Assembly (NCBI RefSeq): GCF_002532045.1
Contig: NZ_NWTG01000018.1
Coordinates: 62,001 to 126,000, forward strand
Direction: 5' to 3'
DNA from: Bradyrhizobium sp. C9
GTDB taxonomy: Bacteria > Pseudomonadota > Alphaproteobacteria > Rhizobiales > Xanthobacteraceae
Length of the DNA stretch: 64,000 nt
Shown: piece by piece, positions 25,454-34,309 of the stretch
Layout of the letters: each line of letters opens with the position of its first letter
How positions within the stretch are numbered: position 1 is the first letter of the stretch
Translations under genes and position numbers: made by a program
The notes under the pieces: model-generated
Told to the model about the DNA's origin: nothing
Databases searched by the model: none
Seen by the model: the letters and a program-made list of their open reading frames with translations, nothing else

Positions 25454-28400
25454 ATGGGAATCAACCAAGGGCCTATCAGCCTCGACCAGAAATACACCCA
25501 AGGCACCGGCCACGTCTTCATGACCGGCATCCAGGCGCTGGTCCGCCTGCCCATGGCGCAGATCAGACGCGACCGCGCCGCAGGCCTCAACACCGCAGGG
25601 TTCATCTCCGGCTATCGCGGTTCCCCCCTCGGCGGCTATGACCAGCAGCTGTTCGCTGCCCGCAAGCATCTCGAGCAGTACAACATCAGATTCCAGCCCG
25701 GTGTGAACGAGGATCTCGCGGCCACCGCGATCTGGGGCTCGCAGCAGCTCGCTTTGTCGCCGGGCGCCAAATACGACGGGGCGGTCGGCATCTGGTACGG
25801 CAAGGGCCCCGGCGTAGATCGTTGCGGCGACGTCTTCCGCCACGGCAACGCGGCAGGCTCGGCCAAGAACGGCGGCGTGCTCTGCCTTGCCGGCGACGAT
25901 CACGGCGCAAAGTCCTCCACCGTCCCGCATCAGTCCGATCACGCCTTCATCTCCGCGCTGATGCCCTACCTCTACCCCTCCAGCATCCACGAAATGATCG
26001 AGATGGGCCTCTTGGGCATCGCGATGTCGCGCTACTCGGGCTGCTGGGTCGGCATGAAGGTGATCACCGAGACGGTCGAGACCACGGCCGAGATCGATCT
26101 CACCGACGAGATGACGCCGTTCATCATCCCGGCCGATTTCGAGCTGCCGCCGGGCGGGCTGAACATCCGTTGGCCCGACGACCGGTTCGAGCAGGACCGC
26201 CGGCTGCAGGACTACAAGGGCTTTGCCGCGATCGCCTTTGCCCGCGCCAACAAGGTCAACCGCATCACCATGGATTCGCCGAACGCGCGCTACGGCATCA
26301 TGGCCTCGGGCAAGAGCTATGAGGACATCCGCCAGGCGCTGCGCGAGCTCGGCATCACGCCCGAGATCGCCGCGAAGATCGGCATCCGCCTCTACAAGAT
26401 CGGCATGCCCTGGCCGCTGGAGCCGGAAGGCGTACGCAATTTCGCGGTCGGCCTCGAGGAGATCTTCATCGTCGAGGAGCGCCGCGAGATCGTCGAAAAC
26501 CAGGTCAAGCAGGAGCTGTTCAACTGGCGCGACGACGTACGCCCGCGCATCGTCGGCAAGATGGACGATCACGACAAGCGCTTCCTGACCTTCGCCGCCG
26601 AACTCAGCGTGGCCTCGCTTGCGAGCTCGCTCACCGAACGGCTGCTTCGACTTAATCTCAATCCTGAAATCGCCGAGATGCTGCGCGCCAAGGCGGACTG
26701 GTTCAACGGGCGCCAGTCGTCGCAGATGCAGGCGACCGCACCGGTCAGCCGCACGCCGTATTTCTGCTCGGGCTGCCCGCACAACACCTCGACCAAGGTG
26801 CCGGAAGGCAGCCGCGCCCTCGGCGGCATCGGCTGCCACTTCATGGCGCTGTGGATGAACCGCTCGACCGAGACCTTCACGCATATGGGCGGCGAGGGCG
26901 TGCCGTGGGTCGGCATCGCGCCGTTCACCAACGAGAACCACATCTTCGCCAATCTCGGCGACGGCACCTATTTCCACTCCGGCATTCTCGCGATCCGTCA
27001 GTCGATCGCCTCCAAGGCCAACATCACCTACAAGATCCTCTACAACGACGCGGTCGCCATGACCGGCGGCCAGCGTCACGACGGCGATCTGTCGCCGCAG
27101 CAGATCACCTTCCAGCTCCACGCCGAAGGCATTCGCGAGATCTATCTGGTCTCGGAAAATCCCGACGCCTATCCGGCCGACACCATCGCGCCTGACGTCA
27201 AGCTGTTCCATCGCGACGAGCTCGAGAACGTCCAGAAGATGTGTCGCGACACCAAGGGCACCTCGGCGATCGTGTTCGTGCAGACCTGCGCCGCGGAAAA
27301 GCGTCGTCGCCGCAAGCGCGGCCTGATGGAGGATCCGGCGCGCCGCGTGCTGATCAATCCTGCCGTCTGCGAAGGCTGCGGTGATTGCTCGGTGCAGTCC
27401 AACTGCATCTCGGTCGAGCCGCTGGAGACGGAATTGGGGCGCAAGCGCACCATCAACCAGTCGACCTGCAACAAGGACTATTCCTGCGTGAAGGGTTTTT
27501 GCCCGTCCTTCGTCACGGTCGACGGCGGCACGCTGAAGCGTCGCGCGCCGACCGAGCTTGGCGATATCGGCGTCTTGCCGGAGCCGACCTCGAAGCCCGC
27601 GCTCGACCGGCCCTACAACATCGCGGTCGGCGGCGTCGGCGGTACCGGCGTGCTGACGATCGGTGCGCTGCTCGGCATGGCCGCGCATATCGAGGGCAAG
27701 GCCTCGATGATCCTCGACATGTCCGGCCTCGCGCAGAAGGGCGGCGCGGTGCTCAGCCACGTCCGGCTCTCCGAGCATACCGCTGACGTGACCTGCTCGC
27801 GCATCGTCACCGGCACGGCCGATCTGGTCCTTGCCGCCGATGAAGTCGTCGCGGTATCGAAGGACACCATCACACTGTGCGAGCCGAGCCGCACCGTCGG
27901 CATCATCAACAGCCACATCATCCCGACTGCGGATTTCATCCTCAACCGCGACTTCAATTTCCAGAGCCGCAAGGTCAACAGCGTGCTGGAGACCGAGCTG
28001 CGCAAGGACTCCGCCTTCTTCGACTTCACCAAGCCGGCCGAAGCGCTGCTTGGCGACTCCATCGCCACCAACATCATGATGATGGGTTTTGCCTATCAGC
28101 GTGGGCTGCTGCCGTTGTCTGCGGAATCGATCCAGCAGGCGATCGAGGTCAATGGCGTCTCGATCAAGATGAACACGCAGGCGTTCCAGCTCGGTCGTCT
28201 GGCCGCGGCCGATCCGGCGCGGCTCGCCGCGATGATGAAGGGGCAGGATGACGATGTCGCGCCGGTCAAGCCGCTGGATGCGATGTCGCTCGACGAGATC
28301 ATTACCCATCGCACGGACCTTCTGACAGGCTATCAGAACGCACGCTTGGCAAAGCGCTACCGCAAGCTGGTCGACCAGGTCCGCGACGCCGCCGTCAGGG

Positions 28401-28948
28401 GCGGCTATGGCGAGGCGCTGCCGCGCGCGGTCGCGATCAACTACGCCAAGCTGCTCGCCTACAAGGACGAGTATGAGGTGGCGCGGCTGTTCACCGACGG
28501 CCGCTTCGAGAAGCAGTTGCGCGACCAGTTCGAGGGTGACTTCAAGTTCAACTTCAATCTCGCCCCGCCGATCCTCGGCGGCGGGCTCGATGCGCAGGGT
28601 CGTCCGAAGAAGCGCGCCTTCGGTTCGTGGATGATGTCGGCGTTCAGGGTGATGGCGCGATTCCGCGTCCTGCGCGGCACGCCGCTCGACATCTTCGGCT
28701 ACAACGCCGACCGCAAGCTCGAGCGCGACCTGATCGCCGGCTACGAGAAGGATGTCGCGACGGTGCTGAGCCTGCTGTCGCCGCTCAATCACGACATCGC
28801 GGTCGAACTGCTGTCGCTGCCCGACCGTATCCGCGGCTACGGCCCGGTGAAGGACAAGGCGATCAAGGAGGCAAAGGTTCGCTACGCGCAACTCGCCGCC
28901 GACCTCGCCAACCCGCCGCCCGCGCCGCGGCAGATGGCGGCGGAGTAG
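25454..28948 (+). CDS. Indolepyruvate ferredoxin oxidoreductase family protein (fused alpha-gamma)
   Basis: This is a 1164-residue fused 2-oxoacid:ferredoxin oxidoreductase. The N-terminal part carries the pyrimidine-binding domain (GFISGYRGSPLGGYDQQL). The middle has CSGCPHNTST and the thiamine-pyrophosphate/Mg site (GDGTYFHSG, NDAVAMTGGQ). A cysteine-rich insert CEGCGDCSVQSNC (about 639) and CVKGFCPS (about 678) binds Fe-S clusters, and the gamma domain starts at GGVGGTGVLT (about 726). It oxidatively decarboxylates aryl-pyruvates from aromatic amino acids to acyl-CoA, reducing ferredoxin or another carrier. Length matches single-chain proteobacterial forms. A very long antisense reading frame lies opposite. 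Confidence 0.92.
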   Translation: MGINQGPISLDQKYTQGTGHVFMTGIQALVRLPMAQIRRDRAAGLNTAGFISGYRGSPLGGYDQQLFAARKHLEQYNIRFQPGVNEDLAATAIWGSQQLALSPGAKYDGAVGIWYGKGPGVDRCGDVFRHGNAAGSAKNGGVLCLAGDDHGAKSSTVPHQSDHAFISALMPYLYPSSIHEMIEMGLLGIAMSRYSGCWVGMKVITETVETTAEIDLTDEMTPFIIPADFELPPGGLNIRWPDDRFEQDRRLQDYKGFAAIAFARANKVNRITMDSPNARYGIMASGKSYEDIRQALRELGITPEIAAKIGIRLYKIGMPWPLEPEGVRNFAVGLEEIFIVEERREIVENQVKQELFNWRDDVRPRIVGKMDDHDKRFLTFAAELSVASLASSLTERLLRLNLNPEIAEMLRAKADWFNGRQSSQMQATAPVSRTPYFCSGCPHNTSTKVPEGSRALGGIGCHFMALWMNRSTETFTHMGGEGVPWVGIAPFTNENHIFANLGDGTYFHSGILAIRQSIASKANITYKILYNDAVAMTGGQRHDGDLSPQQITFQLHAEGIREIYLVSENPDAYPADTIAPDVKLFHRDELENVQKMCRDTKGTSAIVFVQTCAAEKRRRRKRGLMEDPARRVLINPAVCEGCGDCSVQSNCISVEPLETELGRKRTINQSTCNKDYSCVKGFCPSFVTVDGGTLKRRAPTELGDIGVLPEPTSKPALDRPYNIAVGGVGGTGVLTIGALLGMAAHIEGKASMILDMSGLAQKGGAVLSHVRLSEHTADVTCSRIVTGTADLVLAADEVVAVSKDTITLCEPSRTVGIINSHIIPTADFILNRDFNFQSRKVNSVLETELRKDSAFFDFTKPAEALLGDSIATNIMMMGFAYQRGLLPLSAESIQQAIEVNGVSIKMNTQAFQLGRLAAADPARLAAMMKGQDDDVAPVKPLDAMSLDEIITHRTDLLTGYQNARLAKRYRKLVDQVRDAAVRGGYGEALPRAVAINYAKLLAYKDEYEVARLFTDGRFEKQLRDQFEGDFKFNFNLAPPILGGGLDAQGRPKKRAFGSWMMSAFRVMARFRVLRGTPLDIFGYNADRKLERDLIAGYEKDVATVLSLLSPLNHDIAVELLSLPDRIRGYGPVKDKAIKEAKVRYAQLAADLANPPPAPRQMAAE

Positions 28949-28957
28949 GGAGGCTGT

Positions 28958-28988
28958 GTAGGGTGGGTTAGCGAAGCATAACCCACCA
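28958..28988. repeat. Left half of the split GTAGGGTGGGTTAGC palindromic repeat
   Basis: GTAGGGTGGGTTAGCGAAGC followed by ATAACCCACCA is nearly identical to the left half of the intact element at 17513-17597. The matching right half lies at 29391-29424, beyond a small ORF. Confidence 0.85.
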
Positions 28989-29004
28989 TCTCGCCCGCTC
29001 GCTG

Positions 29005-29373
29005 ATGCATGATGGGGTACGATTTGAGATGGATGCGAGTCAGAGAATCGTTACCGAGACTCCACTCACAGAACTCTGGGACAGCGGCGGGTCCGTGAGC
29101 GCGCGTCGCATTGAGCCGATAGGCGAAGCAGCAATTGTACGGCTTCTGCGCGATGGCTCGACCATCGTCGTTGCCGGCGTAGGGCTTCCACTTCAGTGGA
29201 TAGCAGCGGACGATCGCTTCGCGTTCTGGAAGAATGAAGTGAAGCGTCGTCTGGCGGAACCAAACGCTGATCGCATCGACCTCAGCGTTTATCCGGCCAA
29301 CTACTGCTATTCCGCATCGATGTGGTCATGCGCGTCGCTTGGGGCAGTGATCGTTCTGGAAAAGCATCACTAG
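29005..29373 (+). CDS. Hypothetical protein located inside a split intergenic repeat
   Basis: This 122-residue soluble protein belongs to no family I recognise. It has alternating strand/helix character (IVVAGVGLPLQWIAADDRFAFWKNEVKRRL) and a C-terminal hydrophobic segment with YCYSASMWSCASLGAVIVL. An internal ATG at 29029 may be the true start; neither has a strong ribosome site. The base composition is slightly more AT-rich than the flanking enzymes. It sits between the two halves of a palindromic repeat that elsewhere are only about 20 bases apart. Confidence 0.55.
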   Translation: MHDGVRFEMDASQRIVTETPLTELWDSGGSVSARRIEPIGEAAIVRLLRDGSTIVVAGVGLPLQWIAADDRFAFWKNEVKRRLAEPNADRIDLSVYPANYCYSASMWSCASLGAVIVLEKHH

Positions 29374-29390
29374 CCTGCCGGCATACGCAA

Positions 29391-29424
29391 TGGTGGGTTA
29401 CGCCTTCGGCTAACCCGCCCTACG
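29391..29424. repeat. Right half of the split palindromic repeat
   Basis: TGGTGGGTTACGCCTTCGGC then TAACCCGCCCTACGA matches the right half of the intact element at 17513-17597, in the same relative orientation to the left half at 28958-28988. Confidence 0.8.
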
Positions 29425-29535
29425 ACTTCCGAGCTTGCGAATACAGTCTCGCCTGACGGAATATTTCCGCGCTTGCCAAGGTCGCGCCGCCGGTTCAGAA
29501 AAACGCTGGAGCGAGAAACGCCAGCGGAGAGCGAT

Positions 29536-30693
29536 TTGACCATCAAGGGCAAGGCCTACATTGCCGGGATCTACGAGCATCCCACCCGGCATGCACCCGA
29601 TAAATCAACAGCACAGCTGCACGCCGAGGTCGCCAAGGGTGCGATTGAGGATGCCGGGCTCACCAAGGACGACATCGACGGCTATTTCTGCGCCGGCGAT
29701 GCGCCGGGCGGGCTGTGGCCGATGGTCGATTACCTCGGCCTCAATACCAAGAAGCTGCGTCACGTCGACTCCACCGAGACCGGTGGCTGTTCCTATCTGA
29801 TCCATCTCGGTCACGCCGCCGAGGCGATCGCCGCGGGCAAGTGCTCGGTCGCGCTGGTCACGCTGGCAGGCAAGCCGCGCACCGGTCCGATGCCGCCGCG
29901 CGCGTCAGGCGCCGAGGCGGATTTCGAACTGGCTTACGGGGCTACCACGCACAATGCCTATGGCATGTGTGCCATGCGCCATATGCACGACTACGGCACC
30001 ACCTCCGAGCAGCTCGCCTGGATCAAGGTCGCGGCCTCGCATCACGCGCAATATAATCCGCATGCGATGCTGAAGGAGGTCGTCACGGTCGAGGACGTGC
30101 TCAACTCGCCGATGATCTCCGACCCGCTGCACCGGATGGATTGCTGCGTCGTCACCGACGGCGGCGGCGCGATGATCGTGACCACACCGGAGATCGCGAA
30201 GAGCCTGAAGAAACCGCTGGTGCGCCTGATCGGCCATGGCGAGGCGATGAAGGGCCCGCGCGGCGGCAAGGATCTCGACCTGACTTACTCCGCCGGCGTG
30301 TGGTCCGGCCCGCGCGCGTTCGAAGAGGCGGGCGTGACCCCGAAGGACATCAAATACGCCTCGATCTATGACAGCTTCACCATCACCGTGCTGATGCAGC
30401 TCGAGGATCTCGGCTTCTGCAAGAAGGGCGAGGGCGGCAAGTTCGTCGCCGACGGCAATCTGATCTCGGGCGTCGGCAAGCTGCCGTTCAATACCGACGG
30501 CGGTGGCCTGTGCAGCAACCATCCCGTCAACCGCGGCGGCATGACGAAGATCCTCGAGGCGGTGCGCCAGTTGCGCGGCGAGGCACATCCGAAGGTGCAG
30601 GTGCAGAACTGCGACCTCGCGATCGCCCACGGCACCGGCGGTCTGCTCGGCGTTCGCCACGCCGCCTCAACCTGCATTCTGGAGCGTGCGTGA
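29536..30693 (+). CDS. Thiolase-like lipid-transfer protein (SCP2-thiolase / Ltp type)
   Basis: This 385-residue member of the thiolase superfamily has the putative nucleophile region STETGGCSYLIHLGHAA, a His-containing loop LCSNHPVNRGGMTK, and the C-terminal glycine loop AHGTGGLLGVRHAA, where the usual thiolase Cys-x-Gly is replaced by His-Gly. Such proteins (SCP2-thiolase or Ltp aldolases) work with DUF35 OB-fold partners on acyl-CoA thioesters. The start is inferred as TTG at 29536 with GCGGAGAG upstream; the frame is open to 29473. The stop overlaps the OB-fold start (TGATG). Confidence 0.85.
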   Translation: MTIKGKAYIAGIYEHPTRHAPDKSTAQLHAEVAKGAIEDAGLTKDDIDGYFCAGDAPGGLWPMVDYLGLNTKKLRHVDSTETGGCSYLIHLGHAAEAIAAGKCSVALVTLAGKPRTGPMPPRASGAEADFELAYGATTHNAYGMCAMRHMHDYGTTSEQLAWIKVAASHHAQYNPHAMLKEVVTVEDVLNSPMISDPLHRMDCCVVTDGGGAMIVTTPEIAKSLKKPLVRLIGHGEAMKGPRGGKDLDLTYSAGVWSGPRAFEEAGVTPKDIKYASIYDSFTITVLMQLEDLGFCKKGEGGKFVADGNLISGVGKLPFNTDGGGLCSNHPVNRGGMTKILEAVRQLRGEAHPKVQVQNCDLAIAHGTGGLLGVRHAASTCILERA

Positions 30694-31082
30694 TGTCTGA
30701 AGCCAAGAAGTACAATGCCCCGGTGACCAATCCGGAGACCGCGCCGTTCTGGGAAGCGGCGAAGGCGGGCAAGTTCATGATCAAGCGCTGCACCACCTGC
30801 GGCGAAGCGCATTACTTCCCGCGCGCGATCTGCCCGTTCTGTTTCTCCGACAAGACGGTGTGGGAAGAGTCGAGCGGCGAGGCTACGGTCTACACCTACA
30901 GCCTGATGCGGAAGTCGCCGACCGGTCCGTATGCGATTGCTTATGTGACGCTGAAGGAAGGCCCGTCGCTGCAGACCAACATCGTCGATTGCGATCTGGA
31001 GACGGTGAAGATCGGCCAGAAGGTCAAGGTGGTGTGGAAGCCCACCGACGGCGCCCCGCTGCCGTTCTTCACGCCGGCGTAA
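30693..31082 (+). CDS. Zn-ribbon/OB-fold (DUF35) acyl-CoA-binding partner protein
   Basis: This is a 129-residue DUF35 protein. A rubredoxin-like zinc ribbon, CTTCGEAHYFPRAICPFC (residues 29-46), supplies four cysteines, and an OB-fold follows (ATVYTYSLM...IVDCDLETVKIGQKVKVVW). In known systems DUF35 proteins bind the CoA ester and complete the active site of thiolase-type aldolases or MaoC hydratases. The one-base overlap with the upstream thiolase gene indicates coupled synthesis in a fixed ratio. Confidence 0.9.
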   Translation: MSEAKKYNAPVTNPETAPFWEAAKAGKFMIKRCTTCGEAHYFPRAICPFCFSDKTVWEESSGEATVYTYSLMRKSPTGPYAIAYVTLKEGPSLQTNIVDCDLETVKIGQKVKVVWKPTDGAPLPFFTPA

Positions 31083-31085
31083 GTA

Positions 31086-31234
31086 CCTTCTCCCCTTGTG
31101 GGAGAAGGTGGCGGCCGAAGGCCGCCAGATGAGGGGTTCTCTCCGCGAACGATGTTCTCTCTGCGGCGCGAACCCTCACCGAAGCGAGTTTGTGACGACT
31201 GCCGGTGCAGCCCTCTCCCACAAGGGGAGAGGGC
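31086..31234. repeat. Inter-cistronic palindromic repeat (CTTCTCCCCTTGTGGGAGAAG type)
   Basis: Each end is a hairpin: CCTTCTCCCC...GGGAGAAGG on the left, CCCTCTCCC...GGGAGAGGG on the right. The two ends are also mutually complementary. It lies between the DUF35 and MaoC genes of the same transcript. Confidence 0.8.
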
Positions 31235-31278
31235 GCTTCAACGAGCACCGCCAAGAAGATGTTCGGGAGAAAACAACA

Positions 31279-32139
31279 ATGCCAATCGTGTACGAACAGC
31301 TGATGGCCCTGAAGAACCTCGGCCAGAAATACAGCTACAGCGATCGCGACGTGATGCTCTATGCCTACGGTATCGGCCTCGGCGCCGATCCGATGGACGA
31401 GAAGGAACTCGCCTTCGTCAATGAGGGCGTGCTGACGCCGCGCCCGCTCAGGGTGGTGCCGACGTTCGCGTCGGTCGCGGCCTGGGGCGCCGGCCCCGGC
31501 GAGATGAATCTCAATCGCGTGATGGTGGTCGACGGCGAGCGCGACATTACCTTCCACAAGCCGTTCGCGACCGCGGCCCACATCACAGCCGACTCGACCG
31601 TGCTCGACGTGTTCGACAAGGGCAAGGACAAGGGCGCGGTGATCCGCCACCAGACCGTGCTGAAAGACGAGAAGGGCGACAAGCTCGCCACGCTCGTCGC
31701 CTCGCGCTTCGCCCGCGGCGATGGCGGCTTCGGCGGCCCCTCCGATGGCCAGCCCGAGCCGCACAAGGTGCCGGAGCGTGCGCCCGACAAGGTGGTCGAC
31801 ATCACCACGCGGCCCGACCAGGCGCTGATCTATCGGCTCTGCGGCGACCGCAACCCGCTGCACTCCGATCCGGAGTTCGCCAAGAAGGCCGGCTTCCCGC
31901 GGCCGATCCTGCACGGCATGTGCACCTACGGCATCACCTGCCGCGGCGTGTTGCAGACCTATGCCGACTACGATCCGTCCGCCTTCAAGCAGCACGCGGC
32001 GCGGTTCTCCTCGCCGGTGTTTCCCGGCGAGACCGTGACCATGGAACTGTGGAAGGACGGCAACGTGGTGTCGTTCGAAGCCAAGGTGAAGTCGCGCGGC
32101 GTCACCGTGATCAAGAGCGGCAAGACGGTGCTGGCTTAG
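31279..32139 (+). CDS. MaoC double-hotdog dehydratase (hydratase 2, MFE-2 type)
   Basis: The 286-residue protein has two hotdog halves. The second half carries the hydratase-2 motif YRLCGDRNPLHSDPEFAKKAG with Asp and His as catalytic residues, followed by RPILHGMCTYGI, as in peroxisomal multifunctional enzyme 2. The first half has the degenerate fold with VVPTFASVAAW. It should hydrate trans-2-enoyl-CoA to (R)-3-hydroxyacyl-CoA. It lies between two related palindromic repeats and upstream of an MFE-2-type SDR, its natural metabolic partner. Confidence 0.9.
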   Translation: MPIVYEQLMALKNLGQKYSYSDRDVMLYAYGIGLGADPMDEKELAFVNEGVLTPRPLRVVPTFASVAAWGAGPGEMNLNRVMVVDGERDITFHKPFATAAHITADSTVLDVFDKGKDKGAVIRHQTVLKDEKGDKLATLVASRFARGDGGFGGPSDGQPEPHKVPERAPDKVVDITTRPDQALIYRLCGDRNPLHSDPEFAKKAGFPRPILHGMCTYGITCRGVLQTYADYDPSAFKQHAARFSSPVFPGETVTMELWKDGNVVSFEAKVKSRGVTVIKSGKTVLA

Positions 32140-32163
32140 CAACATGCGACGGCCGTCGTCTCC

Positions 32164-32298
32164 CTCGCCCCGCTCTTGCGGGGAGAGGGTGGGGTGAGGG
32201 GCCTTCTCCGCGACGGTGGTCTGCGGACAGACCTGTACCCCCTCACCCGGATCGCATCTCGCGATGCGATCCGACCTCTCCCCGCGAGCGGGGCGAGG
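32164..32298. repeat. Inter-cistronic palindromic repeat (CGCCCCGCTCTTGCGGGGAGAGG type)
   Basis: The ends TCGCCCCGCTCTTGCGGGGA and TCCCCGCGAGCGGGGCGA are inverted repeats, and an inner palindrome CGGATCGCATC...GATGCGATCCG lies at about 32250-32275. It is the same general class as the element on the other side of the MaoC gene and lies before the SDR. Confidence 0.8.
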
Positions 32299-32331
32299 TA
32301 AGGAAGAGCAACAAAAACGGGAGAAACGACC

Positions 32332-33213
32332 ATGGGATTACTCGACGGCAAGGTGGCGCTGATCACGGGCGCCGGCGGCGGACTTGGTGAGGCCTACGCA
32401 AAGCTGTTTGCGCGCGAGGGCGCGGCGGTGGTCGTCAACGATCTCGGCGGCCCGCGTGACGGCTCGGGCTCCGACAAGTCGATGGCCGACAAGGTGGTCG
32501 ACGCGATCAAGGCCGAGGGCGGCCGCGCGGTCGCCAATGGCGCCGACATCTCGACCATGGCCGGTGGCCAGTCGGTGTTCGACGACGCCATCAAGCATTT
32601 CGGCCGTGCCGACATCCTGGTCAACAATGCCGGCATCCTGCTCGACGAGACCTTCCACAAGGCCAAGGAAGCCAACTGGGACAGGGTGATGAAGGTGCAT
32701 TTGAAGGGCACCTTCTGCTGCACCCAGCCGGTGTTCAAATGGATGCGCGACAATGGCGGCGGCGTCATCGTCAACACCTCCTCGACCTCCGGCCTGATCG
32801 GCAATTTCGGCCAGACCAATTACGGCGCGGCCAAGGGCGGCATCTGGGGCCTCTCCAACGTGCTGGCGATCGAAGGCCGCAAGTACAACATCCGGATCTG
32901 GACGCTGGCACCGGGCGCGCTGACCCGCATGACGGCGGACCTGCCGCGCTACAAGGAGAACCCGGGTGCGGCGCTCGGGCCTGACGGCATCGCGCCGGCC
33001 GTGCTCTACATGGTCAGCGACCTGTCGGGCGACCAGACCGGCAAGGTGCTCGGCGTCTCGGGCCCGCGCGGCGTCCGCGAGATGCGGATGATGGAAATGG
33101 AGGGCTGGACACCGCCGTTCACGGGATGGAAGGCCGAGGACATCGTCACCCACGCCAGGGAGATCTTCTTCTCCGAGGAGGAGATCAAGAAGTCGGCGCG
33201 GCGGTTCAAGTAG
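32332..33213 (+). CDS. SDR-family oxidoreductase, MFE-2 3-hydroxyacyl-CoA dehydrogenase type
   Basis: This 293-residue short-chain dehydrogenase has the nucleotide loop TGAGGGLGEAYAKLF, VVVNDLGGPRDGSG as in peroxisomal MFE-2, NNAG, the catalytic Ser in NTSSTSGLIGNFGQ and YGAAKGG (Tyr-x3-Lys). It likely oxidises (R)-3-hydroxyacyl-CoA to 3-ketoacyl-CoA with NAD+. The C-terminal 60 residues end in an MFE-2-like tail without the hydratase, which here is the separate MaoC gene just upstream. Confidence 0.9.
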   Translation: MGLLDGKVALITGAGGGLGEAYAKLFAREGAAVVVNDLGGPRDGSGSDKSMADKVVDAIKAEGGRAVANGADISTMAGGQSVFDDAIKHFGRADILVNNAGILLDETFHKAKEANWDRVMKVHLKGTFCCTQPVFKWMRDNGGGVIVNTSSTSGLIGNFGQTNYGAAKGGIWGLSNVLAIEGRKYNIRIWTLAPGALTRMTADLPRYKENPGAALGPDGIAPAVLYMVSDLSGDQTGKVLGVSGPRGVREMRMMEMEGWTPPFTGWKAEDIVTHAREIFFSEEEIKKSARRFK

Positions 33214-33350
33214 CCAAAGTGACTTTCCGGCCCGATGCGCGGCGTCGGACCGGAAATCCATAGCGCTCGCCCTGGAATGGGGCTTCCGCGGTGCGCAATG
33301 GCGCATCGGGGAATGAGGCTGTATAGAGGGCCGAAACAGACGAGGCATCC

Positions 33351-34307
33351 ATGACAAAACTCACCGCCCAGGCCGCAGGAACCTTTGCGATCGCGCCGAC
33401 CCCGTTCCACGACGACGGCCGCATCGACGAGGCATCGATCGACCGGCTGACCGATTTCTACACCGAGGTCGGCTGCGATGGCGTCACGGTGCTCGGCATT
33501 CTGGGCGAGGCGCCGAAGCTCGATGCCGTGGAGGCGGAGCAGGTCGCGCTGCGCTTCGTGAAGCGCGCCAGGAAGCTGCAGGTGATCGTCGGCGTCTCGG
33601 CGCCGGGCTTTGCCACGATGCGCTCGCTGGCGAAGAAGTCGATGGATGCGGGCGCCGCGGGCGTCATGATCGCGCCGCCACCGCATCTGCGCACCGACGA
33701 CCAGATCACGGGCTATTTCAAGCAGGCGCAGGAAGCGATCGGCGACGATATTCCCTGGGTGCTGCAGGACTACCCGCTGACGCTCACCGTCGTGTTCACG
33801 CCGGCGGTGATCCGCAAGATCGTGATGGATTCGCCATCCTGCGTGATGCTCAAGCATGAGGACTGGCCGGGCCTGGAGAAGATCTCCACCTTGCGCAACT
33901 TCCAGAAGGACGGCTCGCTGCGGCCGCTGTCGATCCTGGTCGGCAATGGCGGCCTGTTCCTCGATTTCGAGATGGAGCGCGGCGCCGATGGCGCGATGAC
34001 CGGCTATGCCTTCCCCGAACTCCTGATCGACGTCGTCAACCTGTCGAAGGCGGGAAAACGCGACGCCGCGCATGATCTGTTCGACGCGCATCTGCCCTTG
34101 ATCCGCTACGAGCAGCAGCCGGGCGTTGGCCTGACCGTGCGCAAATACGTGCTGCAGAAGCGCGGCATCATCTCCTCCAGCGCCCAGCGCAAGCCCGGTG
34201 CGGTCATCACGCCGCAGGCGAGGGCGGAGGTCGACTATCTGCTCTCCCGCGTGGCGCGCGTCGATCGTCGCGCCAATCTGCAACCGCAATCCAGTGCAGC
34301 AGGATAA
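33351..34307 (+). CDS. Dihydrodipicolinate synthase (DapA) family aldolase
   Basis: This is a 318-residue TIM-barrel protein of the DapA/NAL class-I aldolase family. VTVLGILGEAPKLDAVEAEQV is the substrate-carboxylate loop in modified form (GxxGE), LQDYPLT carries the tyrosine, and CVMLKHEDWPG carries the Schiff-base lysine. It probably condenses or cleaves a pyruvate-like 2-oxo acid; the true DapA is expected elsewhere. It is in the same direction as the acyl-CoA genes, two bases before the Nudix gene. Confidence 0.85.
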   Translation: MTKLTAQAAGTFAIAPTPFHDDGRIDEASIDRLTDFYTEVGCDGVTVLGILGEAPKLDAVEAEQVALRFVKRARKLQVIVGVSAPGFATMRSLAKKSMDAGAAGVMIAPPPHLRTDDQITGYFKQAQEAIGDDIPWVLQDYPLTLTVVFTPAVIRKIVMDSPSCVMLKHEDWPGLEKISTLRNFQKDGSLRPLSILVGNGGLFLDFEMERGADGAMTGYAFPELLIDVVNLSKAGKRDAAHDLFDAHLPLIRYEQQPGVGLTVRKYVLQKRGIISSSAQRKPGAVITPQARAEVDYLLSRVARVDRRANLQPQSSAAG

Positions 34308-34309
34308 TC

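Noticed and set aside
25415..28891. Minus-strand open frame of more than 1,100 codons opposite the indolepyruvate oxidoreductase gene
   Set aside because: It mirrors a highly biased GC-rich gene; its residues are Arg/Asp/Ala/Leu-rich without any recognisable domain, and the plus strand has clear TPP and Fe-S motifs.
31086..32298. Palindromes between operon genes as transcription terminators
   Set aside because: Stems are strong but no T-runs follow, and the flanking genes form one functional set; they are better explained as dispersed repeats.
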